Source of the DNA: Nocardioides sp. T2.26MG-1
Lineage (GTDB): Bacteria > Actinomycetota > Actinomycetes > Propionibacteriales > Nocardioidaceae
Direction: 5' to 3'
Length of the DNA: 64,000 nucleotides
Assembly: GCF_950101795.1 (NCBI RefSeq)
Contig: NZ_CATNLZ010000032.1
Span: 62,001-126,000 of the forward strand
Shown here: positions 1 through 9,100 of the stretch, in pieces
Position numbering within the stretch: the stretch's first letter is position 1
Layout of the letters: each line of letters starts with the position of its first letter
Program-made: the position numbers and the translations under genes
The notes under the pieces: generated by a model
Seen by the model: only the letters and a program-made list of their open reading frames with translations
Databases searched by the model: none
What the model was told of the DNA's origin: nothing

Positions 1-177
1 TTTGAGTTGGTGACCGCGCCCCGAGGCCGGGACTGGAGACCCCTGAGAACGCCAGAAACGGCCCGTAGGCTGACGCGTAGGTCGAAGAGGGCTCACGGGC
101 TGTCTGAGGACCTGGCGGGCTCTCACACTGGGTGTGTCCCTATTAGCTGGGCGAGCTGCGTGGGCACCGTGCGTGGC

Positions 178-228
178 ATGCCGTACCCGAGTGACCTGAC
201 CGATGAGCAGTGGGACCTGCTGCAAGGT
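178..228 (+). pseudogene. IS5-type transposase N-terminal remnant
   Basis: Only about 16 codons remain, reading MPYPSDLTDEQWDLLQ, which is the usual opening of IS5-group transposases in actinobacteria. After that the frame runs into the end of the HxlR pseudogene. The 177 bases upstream may be the left end of the same element, but I could not identify a terminal repeat. Confidence 0.6.
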
Positions 229-236
229 GAGTGCGT

Positions 237-615
237 CTACGAGCGGGAAGGCTGGTCGTTGACGATGGCGTCCGCGTTCTGGAAGGCCCAGTCGGCCAGG
301 GGGACGAGCAACGCGCTGACCTCGTGGCCACGGTCGGTCAGGCTGTAGTGCACTCGTGGAGGGATGACGGCCTCAGCGTCGCGACGAACGAGTCCGTCTT
401 GTTCCAGGGTCTTCAGGGACGGGCGACTCGCTGATCCCATCAGCGCGCCGACGCAGCTCGCTCCAGCGGTGCTCGCCCTCGGACAAGGCGATCAGGATGA
501 GGAGACCCCACTTGCTGGTGACGTGTTCCAACACCGTCCGGCTGGGACACCCCGCGGGGAAGACGCCGTCGAGGGAGCTTGCCGGCAGCGAAGAGGCGCC
601 AGGACTTACTCTCAT
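237..615 (-). pseudogene. HxlR-family transcriptional regulator, frameshifted
   Basis: The first reading frame (ATG at 615, with a GAGG/AAGG ribosome site) has the HxlR hallmark CPSRTVLEHVTSKWG and the recognition-helix segment WSELRRRADGIS. The rest of the winged helix (SLKTLEQDGLVRR, then VHYSLTDRG) continues in another frame to 237. Compared with intact HxlR proteins about 8 nucleotides are missing near 425-435, where a KMLAQ-like stretch is expected. These proteins are small DNA-binding regulators of redox or detoxification genes; this copy is probably dead. It lies in scrap DNA next to an IS remnant. Confidence 0.7.
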
Positions 616-624
616 GCCCTTACC

Positions 625-1046
625 TCACTTGAAAGTGCATACTCTCTCTAGGGAAGTACCCTGCGGGAGCCGGCTCGGCACGCGAGCAAGGGGGAAGTTG
701 GCGGCGTCGTACGCGATCGTCGCCTCGATCTCGTGGGCGTGGTTCACCGTCTCGGCGACTTGATGGATCATCTCGGCGGCGCGGTGCAGTTCCCACGAGA
801 CGCGGTACGACGCCGCCAGGCCGCCGTTCGGATCCCCGTTCGTCCAGGAGCTCTTTGTGGCCCGCCCGTCGTGGAAGGCGCCCAATTGATGAAGTGACTG
901 CGTCAACGAGCCGAGCGCAGAGCTGATCGAGCCGAGGACGGGGTAGATCGAGTCGGGTCCTCAACCGAACGGGTCGCATTCGCCAGGCCGCGGACCGCTT
1001 CGCGGAGTTCGTCGGCGTCGGCGACCGGGTCGTTGAAGGTAGGCAT
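625..1046 (-). pseudogene. Frameshifted paralogue of the 133-aa transfer-region protein
   Basis: From ATG 1046 the protein begins MPTFNDPVADADELREAV and matches, along its length, the 133-aa product at 35460-35861 (shared stretches: RSxxDP, SLHQxxAFHDG, AAYRVSWxLHRAxEM, HExEATxAY). One base is missing near 948-958 in a GACCCGAC context, so the reading moves to another frame and ends at 625. The function of the family is unknown. The copy shows that DNA related to the 35-kb transfer region also existed here, perhaps from an older or second element. The shift could be genuine or a base-calling error. Confidence 0.75.
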
Positions 1047-1049
1047 CGG

Positions 1050-1080
1050 TGGCTCCTCGCTCGAGGGGTTCTCACCGATT
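1050..1080 (-). promoter_or_regulatory. Ribosome-site hairpin of the 1046 pseudogene
   Basis: Read on the minus strand, CCTCG and CGAGG (1062-1066 and 1055-1059) form a short stem, enclosed by CGGTG/CACCG, and the GAGGAG ribosome site lies in the 3' arm. A GCGCACCT box lies further upstream. The layout resembles the leader of the paralogue at 35867-35901. Confidence 0.4.
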
Positions 1081-1166
1081 AGGTGCGCGTGGTGCCCCGC
1101 CGTGTCCGTGAAGCTTCGCCTGATGGCCGACCTACGATCAGAGCGTGTCCGATCTGACCGAGCCTT

Positions 1167-1194
1167 GGTCAAGTCCGCTGGGGTGGTGTACGAG
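1167..1194. repeat. IS256 terminal inverted repeat, transposase 3' side
   Basis: Pairs imperfectly with 2557-2584. The same end, in the opposite orientation, closes the truncated copy at 63933-63960. Confidence 0.75.
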
Positions 1195-1219
1195 GTGATC
1201 CCTCGGTTGGGTGTGTCGG

Positions 1220-2464
1220 TCAGGCCGTGAGGGCCTGGAGTTCGTGCTCGGGCACCTCCTCGGTGTGGTCGGTGTCGAGGGCCTGTGCTCGGGTGAGGAC
1301 GTCGAGTCCGAGGTAGCGGCGGCCCTCGGTCCATTCGTCGTGCTGCTCGGCCAGGACGGCGCCGACGAGGCGGATGATGCTGGCGCGGTCGGGGAAGATG
1401 CCGACCACGTCGGTGCGGCGGCGGATCTCGCGGTTGAGGCGCTCGTTGGGGTTGTTGGACCAGATCTGGCGCCAGATCTCCTTGGGGAACGGCGTGAACG
1501 CGAGGATGTCCGCACGAGCGCCGTCGAGGTGCTCGGCCACGGCGGGCAGCTTCTCGGTCAGGGCGTCGACGACCCGGTCGAACTGGGCGTGCACCGCCTC
1601 GGCGTCGGGTTGGTCGTAGATCGAGTGCAGCAGCGCCTTGACCCACGGCCACGAGCTCTTCGGGGTCGCTGACATCAGGTTCGCTGCGTAGTGGGTCCGG
1701 CAGCGCTGCCAGCCCGCGCCCGGGATCGTGGCTGCGATGGCGGCGACCAGGCCGGCGTGGGCATCGGAGGTGACGAGCTTGACCCCCGACAGGCCGCGGG
1801 CGGTCAGGTCGCGGAAGAACGCCAGCCAGCCGGCGCCGTCCTCGCTGGTGGTGACCTGCACGCCGAGGATCTCGCGGTGCCCGTCAGCGTTGACACCTGT
1901 CGCCACGAGCACGTGCACCGGCACCACCCGGCCGCCTTCGCGGACCTTGAGGACCAGGGCGTCAGCGGCGACGAACGTGAACGGGCCGGCCTCCTCCAGG
2001 CGGCGGGTGCGGAACTCTTCGACGTGCTCGTCGAGCTCACGTGCCATCACCGAGACCTGCGACTTGGACAGTCCCGTGATCCCCAGCGTCTGGACCAGCT
2101 TGTCCATCCGCCGGGTCGAGACACCGAGCAGGTAGCAGGTCGCCACCACCGACGTCAGCGCCCGTTCGGCACGCTTGCGGCGCTCGAGCAGCCACTCGGG
2201 ATACAGCGACCCGGTCCGCAGCTTCGGCACGGCGACGTCGAGGGTGCCGACGCGGGTGTCGAGGTCGCGGTGGCGGTAGCCGTTGCGGGAGTTGACCCGC
2301 TCCGGGGTCCGCTCGCCGAACCCGGCACCGCACACCGCGTCGGCCTGGGCAGAGAGCAGCGCGTTGACGAACGTGGTGAGCAGATCCCGCATCAGGTCAG
2401 GGCTCGCCTGGGACAGCTGCTCGTCGAGGAAGCGGGCAGGGTCGATACTGGGTACAGCGGTCAT
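1220..2464 (-). CDS. IS256-family transposase
   Basis: This 414-aa protein is full length for the family and catalyses cut-and-paste or copy-out transposition of its own element. The DDE residues are visible: Asp in FVAADALVL (about residue 169), Asp in VTSDAHAGL (about 234) and Glu in NNPNERLNREIRRR (about 340). The GWQRCRTHYAANL segment typical of IS256 transposases lies between them. The first 400 residues show no frameshift, so the copy may be active. The last ~180 codons are repeated in inverted orientation at 63370-63907. Confidence 0.95.
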   Translation of the reverse strand: MTAVPSIDPARFLDEQLSQASPDLMRDLLTTFVNALLSAQADAVCGAGFGERTPERVNSRNGYRHRDLDTRVGTLDVAVPKLRTGSLYPEWLLERRKRAERALTSVVATCYLLGVSTRRMDKLVQTLGITGLSKSQVSVMARELDEHVEEFRTRRLEEAGPFTFVAADALVLKVREGGRVVPVHVLVATGVNADGHREILGVQVTTSEDGAGWLAFFRDLTARGLSGVKLVTSDAHAGLVAAIAATIPGAGWQRCRTHYAANLMSATPKSSWPWVKALLHSIYDQPDAEAVHAQFDRVVDALTEKLPAVAEHLDGARADILAFTPFPKEIWRQIWSNNPNERLNREIRRRTDVVGIFPDRASIIRLVGAVLAEQHDEWTEGRRYLGLDVLTRAQALDTDHTEEVPEHELQALTA

Positions 2465-2556
2465 CGTCGTGGTCCTTCTTCGAGTCGGTTTCGCAGATCA
2501 CTCGAAGGATCCACCCGGTGGCCGCGCCTACGTTGGAGGCACGCGCTCACTCAGGT

Positions 2557-2584
2557 CGTCGTACACCACTCTGCTGGACTCCAC
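2557..2584. repeat. IS256 terminal inverted repeat, transposase 5' side
   Basis: Contains GTCGTACACCACTCTGC, an imperfect inverted match to the other end. The outer boundary is uncertain by a few bases. Confidence 0.65.
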
Positions 2585-2648
2585 TCGGGAAAGCGTTGCG
2601 ATGGGGTCGCTCTTCGCCATACTTCGTGTGTCAGCGCGAAGGAGGGAC

Positions 2649-5600
2649 ATGAGCTTCGAACTCGCCAAGGCTTACGCACAGCGATTGCTGGCGGAACCGG
2701 GCGGCGGGAGCTACCAGCTGGCCCCACCGCGCCGCGAGAATGTCGAGATCCTCCCGGGCACCCTCTATCGGTTTATGACGTGGGGCGGCCCTGAGAACAG
2801 GGCGGTCACACTATCCCTGTTCCTGGGCATCGGTGGCCTCGGCGGGGCCCTCTGGGAGCAGGAGATGCGCACGCTTGAGCGCTTGGGCGGCTTTGAGCAC
2901 CCGGCCCTGCCCCAGTTCCTGGATGGAGGTCGACTCGATGGCCTCGAAGGTGACGCCGGTGCGGCTTACGTGCGGACCTTCCTCGACGGCAAGCCAGCAA
3001 TCGACGAAGACTTCGCCCGAGTCGTCGCGGCGGACCGGAGCCAGGTGTTGCCTCATCTATGGCACCTTGCTGATGCCCTCGGACTATTGCACGCGTCGAA
3101 TGTCTCCCATCGTGGCCTCTGGCCAGGTGCGCTGCTTGTGCAACCTCCGAAGAGGGGCTCTCCATACGAGATCGGTGCCATCAAGTTGGCGCGCTTCGAG
3201 ATGAGCGCGCTGCTCGCGAATCTGTTCAACAGTCGAGAGAACGGGGCCACCTACGAACAACTGCGAGTCTCATACCTAGCGGAAGACGGCCGAAGCCTGC
3301 TGTACACACCGCCAGAGCGCCTACGGTTCGTTCTCGCACGCCCCGACGGTGAGTTGGGCGCGCCGCCCGGGGATGTCTTCTCCCTTGGCATGATCGCAGC
3401 CGAATGGCTTGTCACTGGGCCGTCGCCCGCGGTTCCACCGTCGTCTTACGACGAGATCCTCAGCTACCAGCAGGAAGTCCGCCGGCGAGTGAATGTTCAT
3501 GCCCGCGACCTCCCGGGACAACTGATCGAGATGCTGCACGGGATGCTAGATCCCCGGCCCGACGCGCGACCGTCGGCGTACGAGGTTGCACAGGCGTTCG
3601 CGCAGAGTTACGCGGATGCCCAACAACTGTTGGCCGGAGACGTACCCGAACTCCCTTTCCTCGTGGTCTACATGGCCGAAGAGAGCGACAAGATCCTCTT
3701 GAACCAATGGAAGCTCATTGAGGATTCGGCGACGACGGAGGCGGGCAAAGTTCAGCTCACCGAGCTCATTGAAAGCGATATGCGCGGAGCCGAGATCCTG
3801 CATTCGCCCGCTGGCGCGGAGGGTTTTGCACGCGACGAGGCGCACAAGCTTCGTCGAGCCACGACCGTGGTCATCGGCTCCCAGGTCACGTGGTTCTGCG
3901 AGCTGTTCTGGACGCCCAAACCGGGTGGCGGCACCCGACTCTTTGAGGAACTTCTGCTCATCAAGTACGTGCGGCGAACAGAGGACATTTCCCACCAATT
4001 GGGCCGACTTAGGGTCACCGGGCTGGTGCGCCGCGTCCCGATGGTCGAGGCGCAGCCTGCGCCGATGAACAACGAACTCGTAGCGGAGATCATCAGCTCA
4101 GATCGCCCCGCATGGTCGACTCTCGTCGACCGAGCGGAGAGCAGCCGGACACAGACCCCCGCCGAACGCGACTATCTTGACTCTCTTGAGTGGTACATCC
4201 AGTACCAGCGCGCAATGCTCGAAGCCCGGACGTACCTGTTTCAGGTCGCCCCAGGCGAGGGAGGCAGCGATCGAGTCCACCTCCGGTGGGACTCAGAGGC
4301 GGACCGGACCCGCCCGGCGGGCGGCCAGCCGCTGACCCAATCGGCGATTCTCGATACCGCTCGGCCCGACATGGCGGTGTTCGTGAGCAACGCAGACGAC
4401 GGCCTCGACCGCGGCCGGGTCCAACTAGTGCCGGAGGCGTCCCAGGACTGGGCATCCGCCGAGACCTACGACGTCGTCGACGTCATAGAGCCGGACATCG
4501 TCGTCGTCTCTGCGCGAGGGAAGCGTCGCCCCCCCGATCGGGGATGGTTGCGGATGAGCGTCGACTCTGGCACGCCGCCGCAGATCGCTCGACAGGCTGA
4601 TGCTCTAGTCGAACTCAGCGGGAACCGGGTGCTTCTCCGTCGCCTCCTGACGCCGCAGGAAGAGTTCCGCCCGAGCGAACGCTGGGCGAAGGCCGGTGGT
4701 GACTTGCTGGGTGACGGCCGGGATGCCGTGCGGGCAATTCTCGAACACGAGGGAATCTTCGCCCTTCAAGGGCCGCCAGGAACTGGAAAGACCGAAGTCA
4801 CATCGCAGGCAGTGGTCGACTACCTGAAGAGGGATGCCGGTGCCCGGGTCCTCGTTTCCGCACAGTCGCACGACGCCCTTGAGAACCTGGCGCTGAGGAT
4901 CACTCGCAAGCTGGGCATCACGGTGCCCGCGGGGTCTGGTCGGGCGCCGACCCTGGACCGGCTCGCGATTCGAGTGCGGACCCGGAACTACGATTCCCAC
5001 CCCGAACTCGCCGGCCTGCAACCTGCTCACCTGGCAGAATCCGTTGCGCAATACAGCGTCCGCAAGTCACAGCAATGGCTTGCTTCGGAGCGGGCTCAGT
5101 TCCCCGGCCTGGTTTCGGTGGTGCAGCACTGGATCGACCGTGCGCCAAAGTCACTGCTCGAACTTGATCGAAGGGTCCGTACCGCAGCGAATCTCGTATT
5201 CGCAACAACTGGAGCCGCGACGAAGCGGAACCTTTTCGTTGAGGCAACTCAGGAGCCGTTCGACTGGGTCGTCATCGAGGAAGCCGGACGGGCTTGGCCA
5301 ACAGAGCTGGCGCTGCCGATGGTCCGCGGGGTGCGGTGGACGCTAGTGGGCGACCACGCACAGATCGGTGCATTCTCGCGAGCAGACGTGGAGCGGTTCT
5401 TGGAGTCCCTTGCCGGATACCAGAACGAGGAACTCATGGGCATGTACAAGGCGCGGCAGCGCCACGCCGAGAACTTCGGCACGTTCGCGCGCTTCTTCCG
5501 CGACAAAGGGAAGGGTCCGACTCGCGTCCTCTCGGAGCAGTACCGGATGGACTCCTCGATCTCCTCGCTCGTCGGGGACACCTTCTACGCCAGTAGTGGC

Positions 5601-6164
5601 GGATTGGCAACCATGCGCGAGCCCGCTCCGCAACCGCTCGATGCACCAGGCATCCTGGGCGACAGCCGCATGGTGTGGATCGACACCGGGTTCTCGGAAC
5701 GGTCGAGGTTCGACGGGTCGTGGGCTAACGAGTACGAAGCGACCATCTGCTCGGACCTCGTCCGTTCGATGCGGCCGGCGCCCGGCCAACCGGGGGGACC
5801 CTCACTGGCCATCCTCACTCCTTATCGTGACCAGGTTGAAGCCCTGGAGGAGCGGATCAGTGAGCACGCAGACAAGGTCTTCACGGTGGACCGATTCCAG
5901 GGCAGGGAAGCAGACGTTGTGGTTGCGTCTCTCGTGCGTGATCGGGTCCGGCCCACGGCCTCCCCTGCCTCCACCGTGGGGTTCGTCGCCGACCCAGCCC
6001 GGATCAACGTCCTGCTCAGCCGGGCGCGAGAGCTGCTGGTCATTGTCGGCCGCTTCGACCTGTTCGCCCACCACGCCGGGCCTCAATGGGAGGCCATTGC
6101 GGAACGTTTCATGAGTGATCCGCAGGCACGCGTCGTCAAGGCCGAGCAGTTGAGGGGGCTCTGA
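2649..6164 (+). CDS. Pseudokinase-SF1 helicase fusion (Mokosh MkoA-like)
   Basis: The product has 1171 aa; ATG 2649 follows a GGAGG site six bases away. Residues ~45-320 have a Ser/Thr-kinase fold: TPPER (APE region), GDVFSLG (helix F) and a C-terminal lobe ending DPRPDARPS. The catalytic loop reads HRGLWPG (154-156 HRG instead of HRD) and no DFG is evident, so it is probably a pseudokinase. Residues ~690-1150 form a UPF1/DNA2-type SF1 helicase (COG1112-like): Walker A GPPGTGKT (K714), motif II VVIEEAG (E877-878), GDHAQ, SEQYRMD, VDRFQGREAD and LSRARELLVIVGR. It overlaps the next gene by ATGA, so the two are translationally coupled. A kinase-helicase beside a PLD nuclease is the architecture I recall for Mokosh type I defence; identity by search is not established. 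Confidence 0.85.
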   Translation: MSFELAKAYAQRLLAEPGGGSYQLAPPRRENVEILPGTLYRFMTWGGPENRAVTLSLFLGIGGLGGALWEQEMRTLERLGGFEHPALPQFLDGGRLDGLEGDAGAAYVRTFLDGKPAIDEDFARVVAADRSQVLPHLWHLADALGLLHASNVSHRGLWPGALLVQPPKRGSPYEIGAIKLARFEMSALLANLFNSRENGATYEQLRVSYLAEDGRSLLYTPPERLRFVLARPDGELGAPPGDVFSLGMIAAEWLVTGPSPAVPPSSYDEILSYQQEVRRRVNVHARDLPGQLIEMLHGMLDPRPDARPSAYEVAQAFAQSYADAQQLLAGDVPELPFLVVYMAEESDKILLNQWKLIEDSATTEAGKVQLTELIESDMRGAEILHSPAGAEGFARDEAHKLRRATTVVIGSQVTWFCELFWTPKPGGGTRLFEELLLIKYVRRTEDISHQLGRLRVTGLVRRVPMVEAQPAPMNNELVAEIISSDRPAWSTLVDRAESSRTQTPAERDYLDSLEWYIQYQRAMLEARTYLFQVAPGEGGSDRVHLRWDSEADRTRPAGGQPLTQSAILDTARPDMAVFVSNADDGLDRGRVQLVPEASQDWASAETYDVVDVIEPDIVVVSARGKRRPPDRGWLRMSVDSGTPPQIARQADALVELSGNRVLLRRLLTPQEEFRPSERWAKAGGDLLGDGRDAVRAILEHEGIFALQGPPGTGKTEVTSQAVVDYLKRDAGARVLVSAQSHDALENLALRITRKLGITVPAGSGRAPTLDRLAIRVRTRNYDSHPELAGLQPAHLAESVAQYSVRKSQQWLASERAQFPGLVSVVQHWIDRAPKSLLELDRRVRTAANLVFATTGAATKRNLFVEATQEPFDWVVIEEAGRAWPTELALPMVRGVRWTLVGDHAQIGAFSRADVERFLESLAGYQNEELMGMYKARQRHAENFGTFARFFRDKGKGPTRVLSEQYRMDSSISSLVGDTFYASSGGLATMREPAPQPLDAPGILGDSRMVWIDTGFSERSRFDGSWANEYEATICSDLVRSMRPAPGQPGGPSLAILTPYRDQVEALEERISEHADKVFTVDRFQGREADVVVASLVRDRVRPTASPASTVGFVADPARINVLLSRARELLVIVGRFDLFAHHAGPQWEAIAERFMSDPQARVVKAEQLRGL

Positions 6165-9100
6165 TGTCGTTCGATATCTACGCCCAGGCCGACGTCGTCA
6201 CTACGCGGGTCACTCTTGCGCCCAGGTCTGCTGCAGGAAACCTGGAAACCACGCTGATGGAAGCGATCGGTGCCGGAGCAACCTCCCCCCATGACCTGGC
6301 AAACGTGTTCGGCCTCGCGCCCCGCCTGGTCCTCCAGGTCCTCGGTGACCTCTGGCGTGCCGGACGAGTCAGCGTGGAGATGCAGACGAACTACGAGACC
6401 CTGTCGCTCACGACAGAGGGAAAGCACGAACTCGACGCAACCGCTGCCGCGGGTGCGCTGTCGACCACCGCGACGACTGCGACCACCCAGGACATCATTG
6501 TCGAACGGCTGACGGGCCGGGCGCTGGCCAAGAAGGCGTCGGTGGCACGGGTTCCTTTCGAGGACCGCGACTTGGTCGTGCCCGCCGCAGCCGACGATCG
6601 TCCGGCGTCGGGCGTGTCCGGAGCCGAGATGGTGGCTGCGTTGTCGGCGGGTGACTCCGACCTGGGCGGCGTCGAGGAGGCAGGCGGTCAACGAGTTGTT
6701 TCGGCTTTCCTCCAACCCGACATGTTGCAGGTCGTTTCGCGGCGGCGCTATGTCAAGCTCCGCGCGGCCGCTCAGGTCACTGAGACAGACGAGCTGACTG
6801 TGGCCGTCATCGATGACAGGCTGACGCTGTCGGAACGAGACCAGGCTACTCGTCGACTGCAGGGCATCGTCGACTCGCAACCCAAGTCGAAATTCACCAT
6901 GCGATTGCGCCAGCATGCGACGAAGGTCGCACTCCAGACGCGCGGTATCGCTCAGATTCTCGATGAGCTGCGACGACACCTCGACACGCTTGACGGCTGC
7001 CCGTACGGCGAACGCCAACAACGTCACGATCGTGCGGCTGCCCTAGTCAGCCAGGTCACCGCCTACGCCCAGAGCAGGTCGGCTCGAGAGATGGACGTCG
7101 AGGTGGTCTCGACGACCGAGCGACACCAGCAAGTAGTCGCAGACCTGATCCAGCGAGCCGAGCGCCAGCTTGTCTTTGCAGTTCCCTGGATCCGGGCCAA
7201 GGGTCTTGAGCCACTGCGCGGCCCCCTGCTCGCCGCTCTCGGCCGCGGTGTTCAGGTCGTACTCGTCTGGGGAATCGACGGTCACAACGATGGACTCGGT
7301 AGCCAGGAGTTGGCCTGGCTCGACAGCATCACAGCTCATGTCCACCGGAGCAGCAGCCCAGGGAGATTCGTTTACAGCCGGTCGCGCGGGGCCCGCTCCC
7401 ACGCGAAGCTGGTCATCAGCGACGACCGACAGATGCTGGTCACCAGCAAGAACTTCCTGTCCCGATCCAACCACACAGAAGTTGGCGTCCTGCTCTCCTC
7501 GCTCGACAACCAGCGAAGCCCGGTGATCGAAGCAGGCCTTCAGTACGTCTATGACAAGTCGCCGAGTCCGGACATCGCGTTCGCATTGCACCGCCTTCCC
7601 GGTGCCTTCGGCGCACGGGACTCCGCCCCAGACCTGAGCTTTCCTCTCCCGCGTCTTCAGCAGGCGCTCTTGCAGCAGGAAGCACCCGAGGACTACGTGC
7701 GTGCGTGGGCGACCGCGTGGTCCCAGGCGGGCGCGCGAGCCCAGGCAATCCTGACTCGGCCACGCCCAACGGTCGAAACAGTCGCGGACCTACAGCACCG
7801 TGGCGTCGTCCGCGAGGCGGTGACCTCCGCCGCATCCAGAGTGTTGCTCGCGTCAGACAAGCTCACCGAAACCGCACTGAGCCAAGACCTTGCCGCCGTA
7901 CTCACCAAGCGCGCAGCCGAGGGTGTCGCCATCTCAATCCGCTACCGAGACGCGCCCACCGCCGACGTACCTGGTCTCAACGTTCTTCAATCCGCGAGCA
8001 GCCCGCCGGTCGACGTGGTCCGAACGCCGAGCATGCACGCCAAGGTCGTGTTGCGCGACGACACGTCACTCGTCGGCTCATTCAATCCGCTATCCGTGGA
8101 CGCGAACCTACGGAAGCGTCGGTCCACTGGCGAGTTTGGCGTAGTCGTCGACTCTTCCAGAGTGGCCGACGCCGTCTGGGCCGCGGTCGCGGGGACGCCC
8201 GTCCCAGCCACTCACACGAGCGAGACTCGTCTATCGGCAGCAGAGAGGCCGTCTGCTTACTTGGCGCAATCCCTCCTCGATGCCATCGGCGAGTCTTCCT
8301 CCGAGTCGCTACTCGCGCTGACCGCCGAGCACGGACTCGGTGCTCTGCTGGACGCCAAACGGTCCCTGGGGCTCGACCTTGTCGATGATCTCCGGCTAGC
8401 CGGGGCCGGCTTGGCGGTCGCGCTGGAAACCGACACCGATCCAACGCCAGCAGCCACGCTCGCTCTGGATGGCCTTCTGAGGACCGGCAACTGGGGCGTC
8501 GCGGCCCTGCTCCGCCCGCTGATCCCGGATGCTCTCGGCCGTCCTCGCAAGTCATTTACATCCGCACTTTCCGAGGGATCCTCCTCGGGTCAATCCTTGA
8601 CCACCGCACTCACCTCCGGCCAGGAGCCAACGGAGGCTGAGGCCGACGCACTCATCGTCACCGATTGCGTTCACCTCCTGCTCGGCGATAACCCAAGTAG
8701 CAGCGCCGACTCGGAACTCCTCTTCAGCTCGGCAACACCATCATCAGCAATCGACGCCTTCTTCTCCGCTTCGGTCGCATATCTCCGCCGCTACGGAGCG
8801 CTGCCAGCAATACCGCCCGCGATCGCAATGTCGGAGTCGGACCTCGCCGACGAATGGCGGGCCGCCGAGGAAGCATGCATCGGGTTCGGCCGCTACGACT
8901 CAAAGTCAGGCGTCGGCAATCGACTCATCAAGTACCTCACCGGTCCGGTGGGCGAGTTGGGACTTCTGGATGCCATCCTGAACGCTCGCGATGCGAGTGC
9001 CCTTCTCGACTGGCGAGATCACTACTTGCAGGTCACCGATGACGCCAAGTGGTTGGACCGTGTCGTTCGCGACCCCGGCTTGCCGCGGATCACAGACAGC

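Larger units (their letters stand above)
1167..2584 (-). mobile_element. IS256-family insertion sequence, complete copy
   Basis: One transposase gene lies between imperfect terminal inverted repeats near 1167-1194 and 2557-2584; the shared core is AGTCC..GC..G.GTGGTGTACGA. The lower boundary is fixed by comparison with the second copy, since identity stops exactly at 1167 (63960 in the other copy). I saw no direct target duplication flanking the two ends, which points to later rearrangement. Confidence 0.85.

Noticed and set aside
2283..2648. Upstream extension of the pseudokinase-helicase frame into the IS element
   Set aside because: It crosses the IS256 end and is antisense to the transposase; ATG 2649 has a good ribosome site and the kinase fold starts after it.
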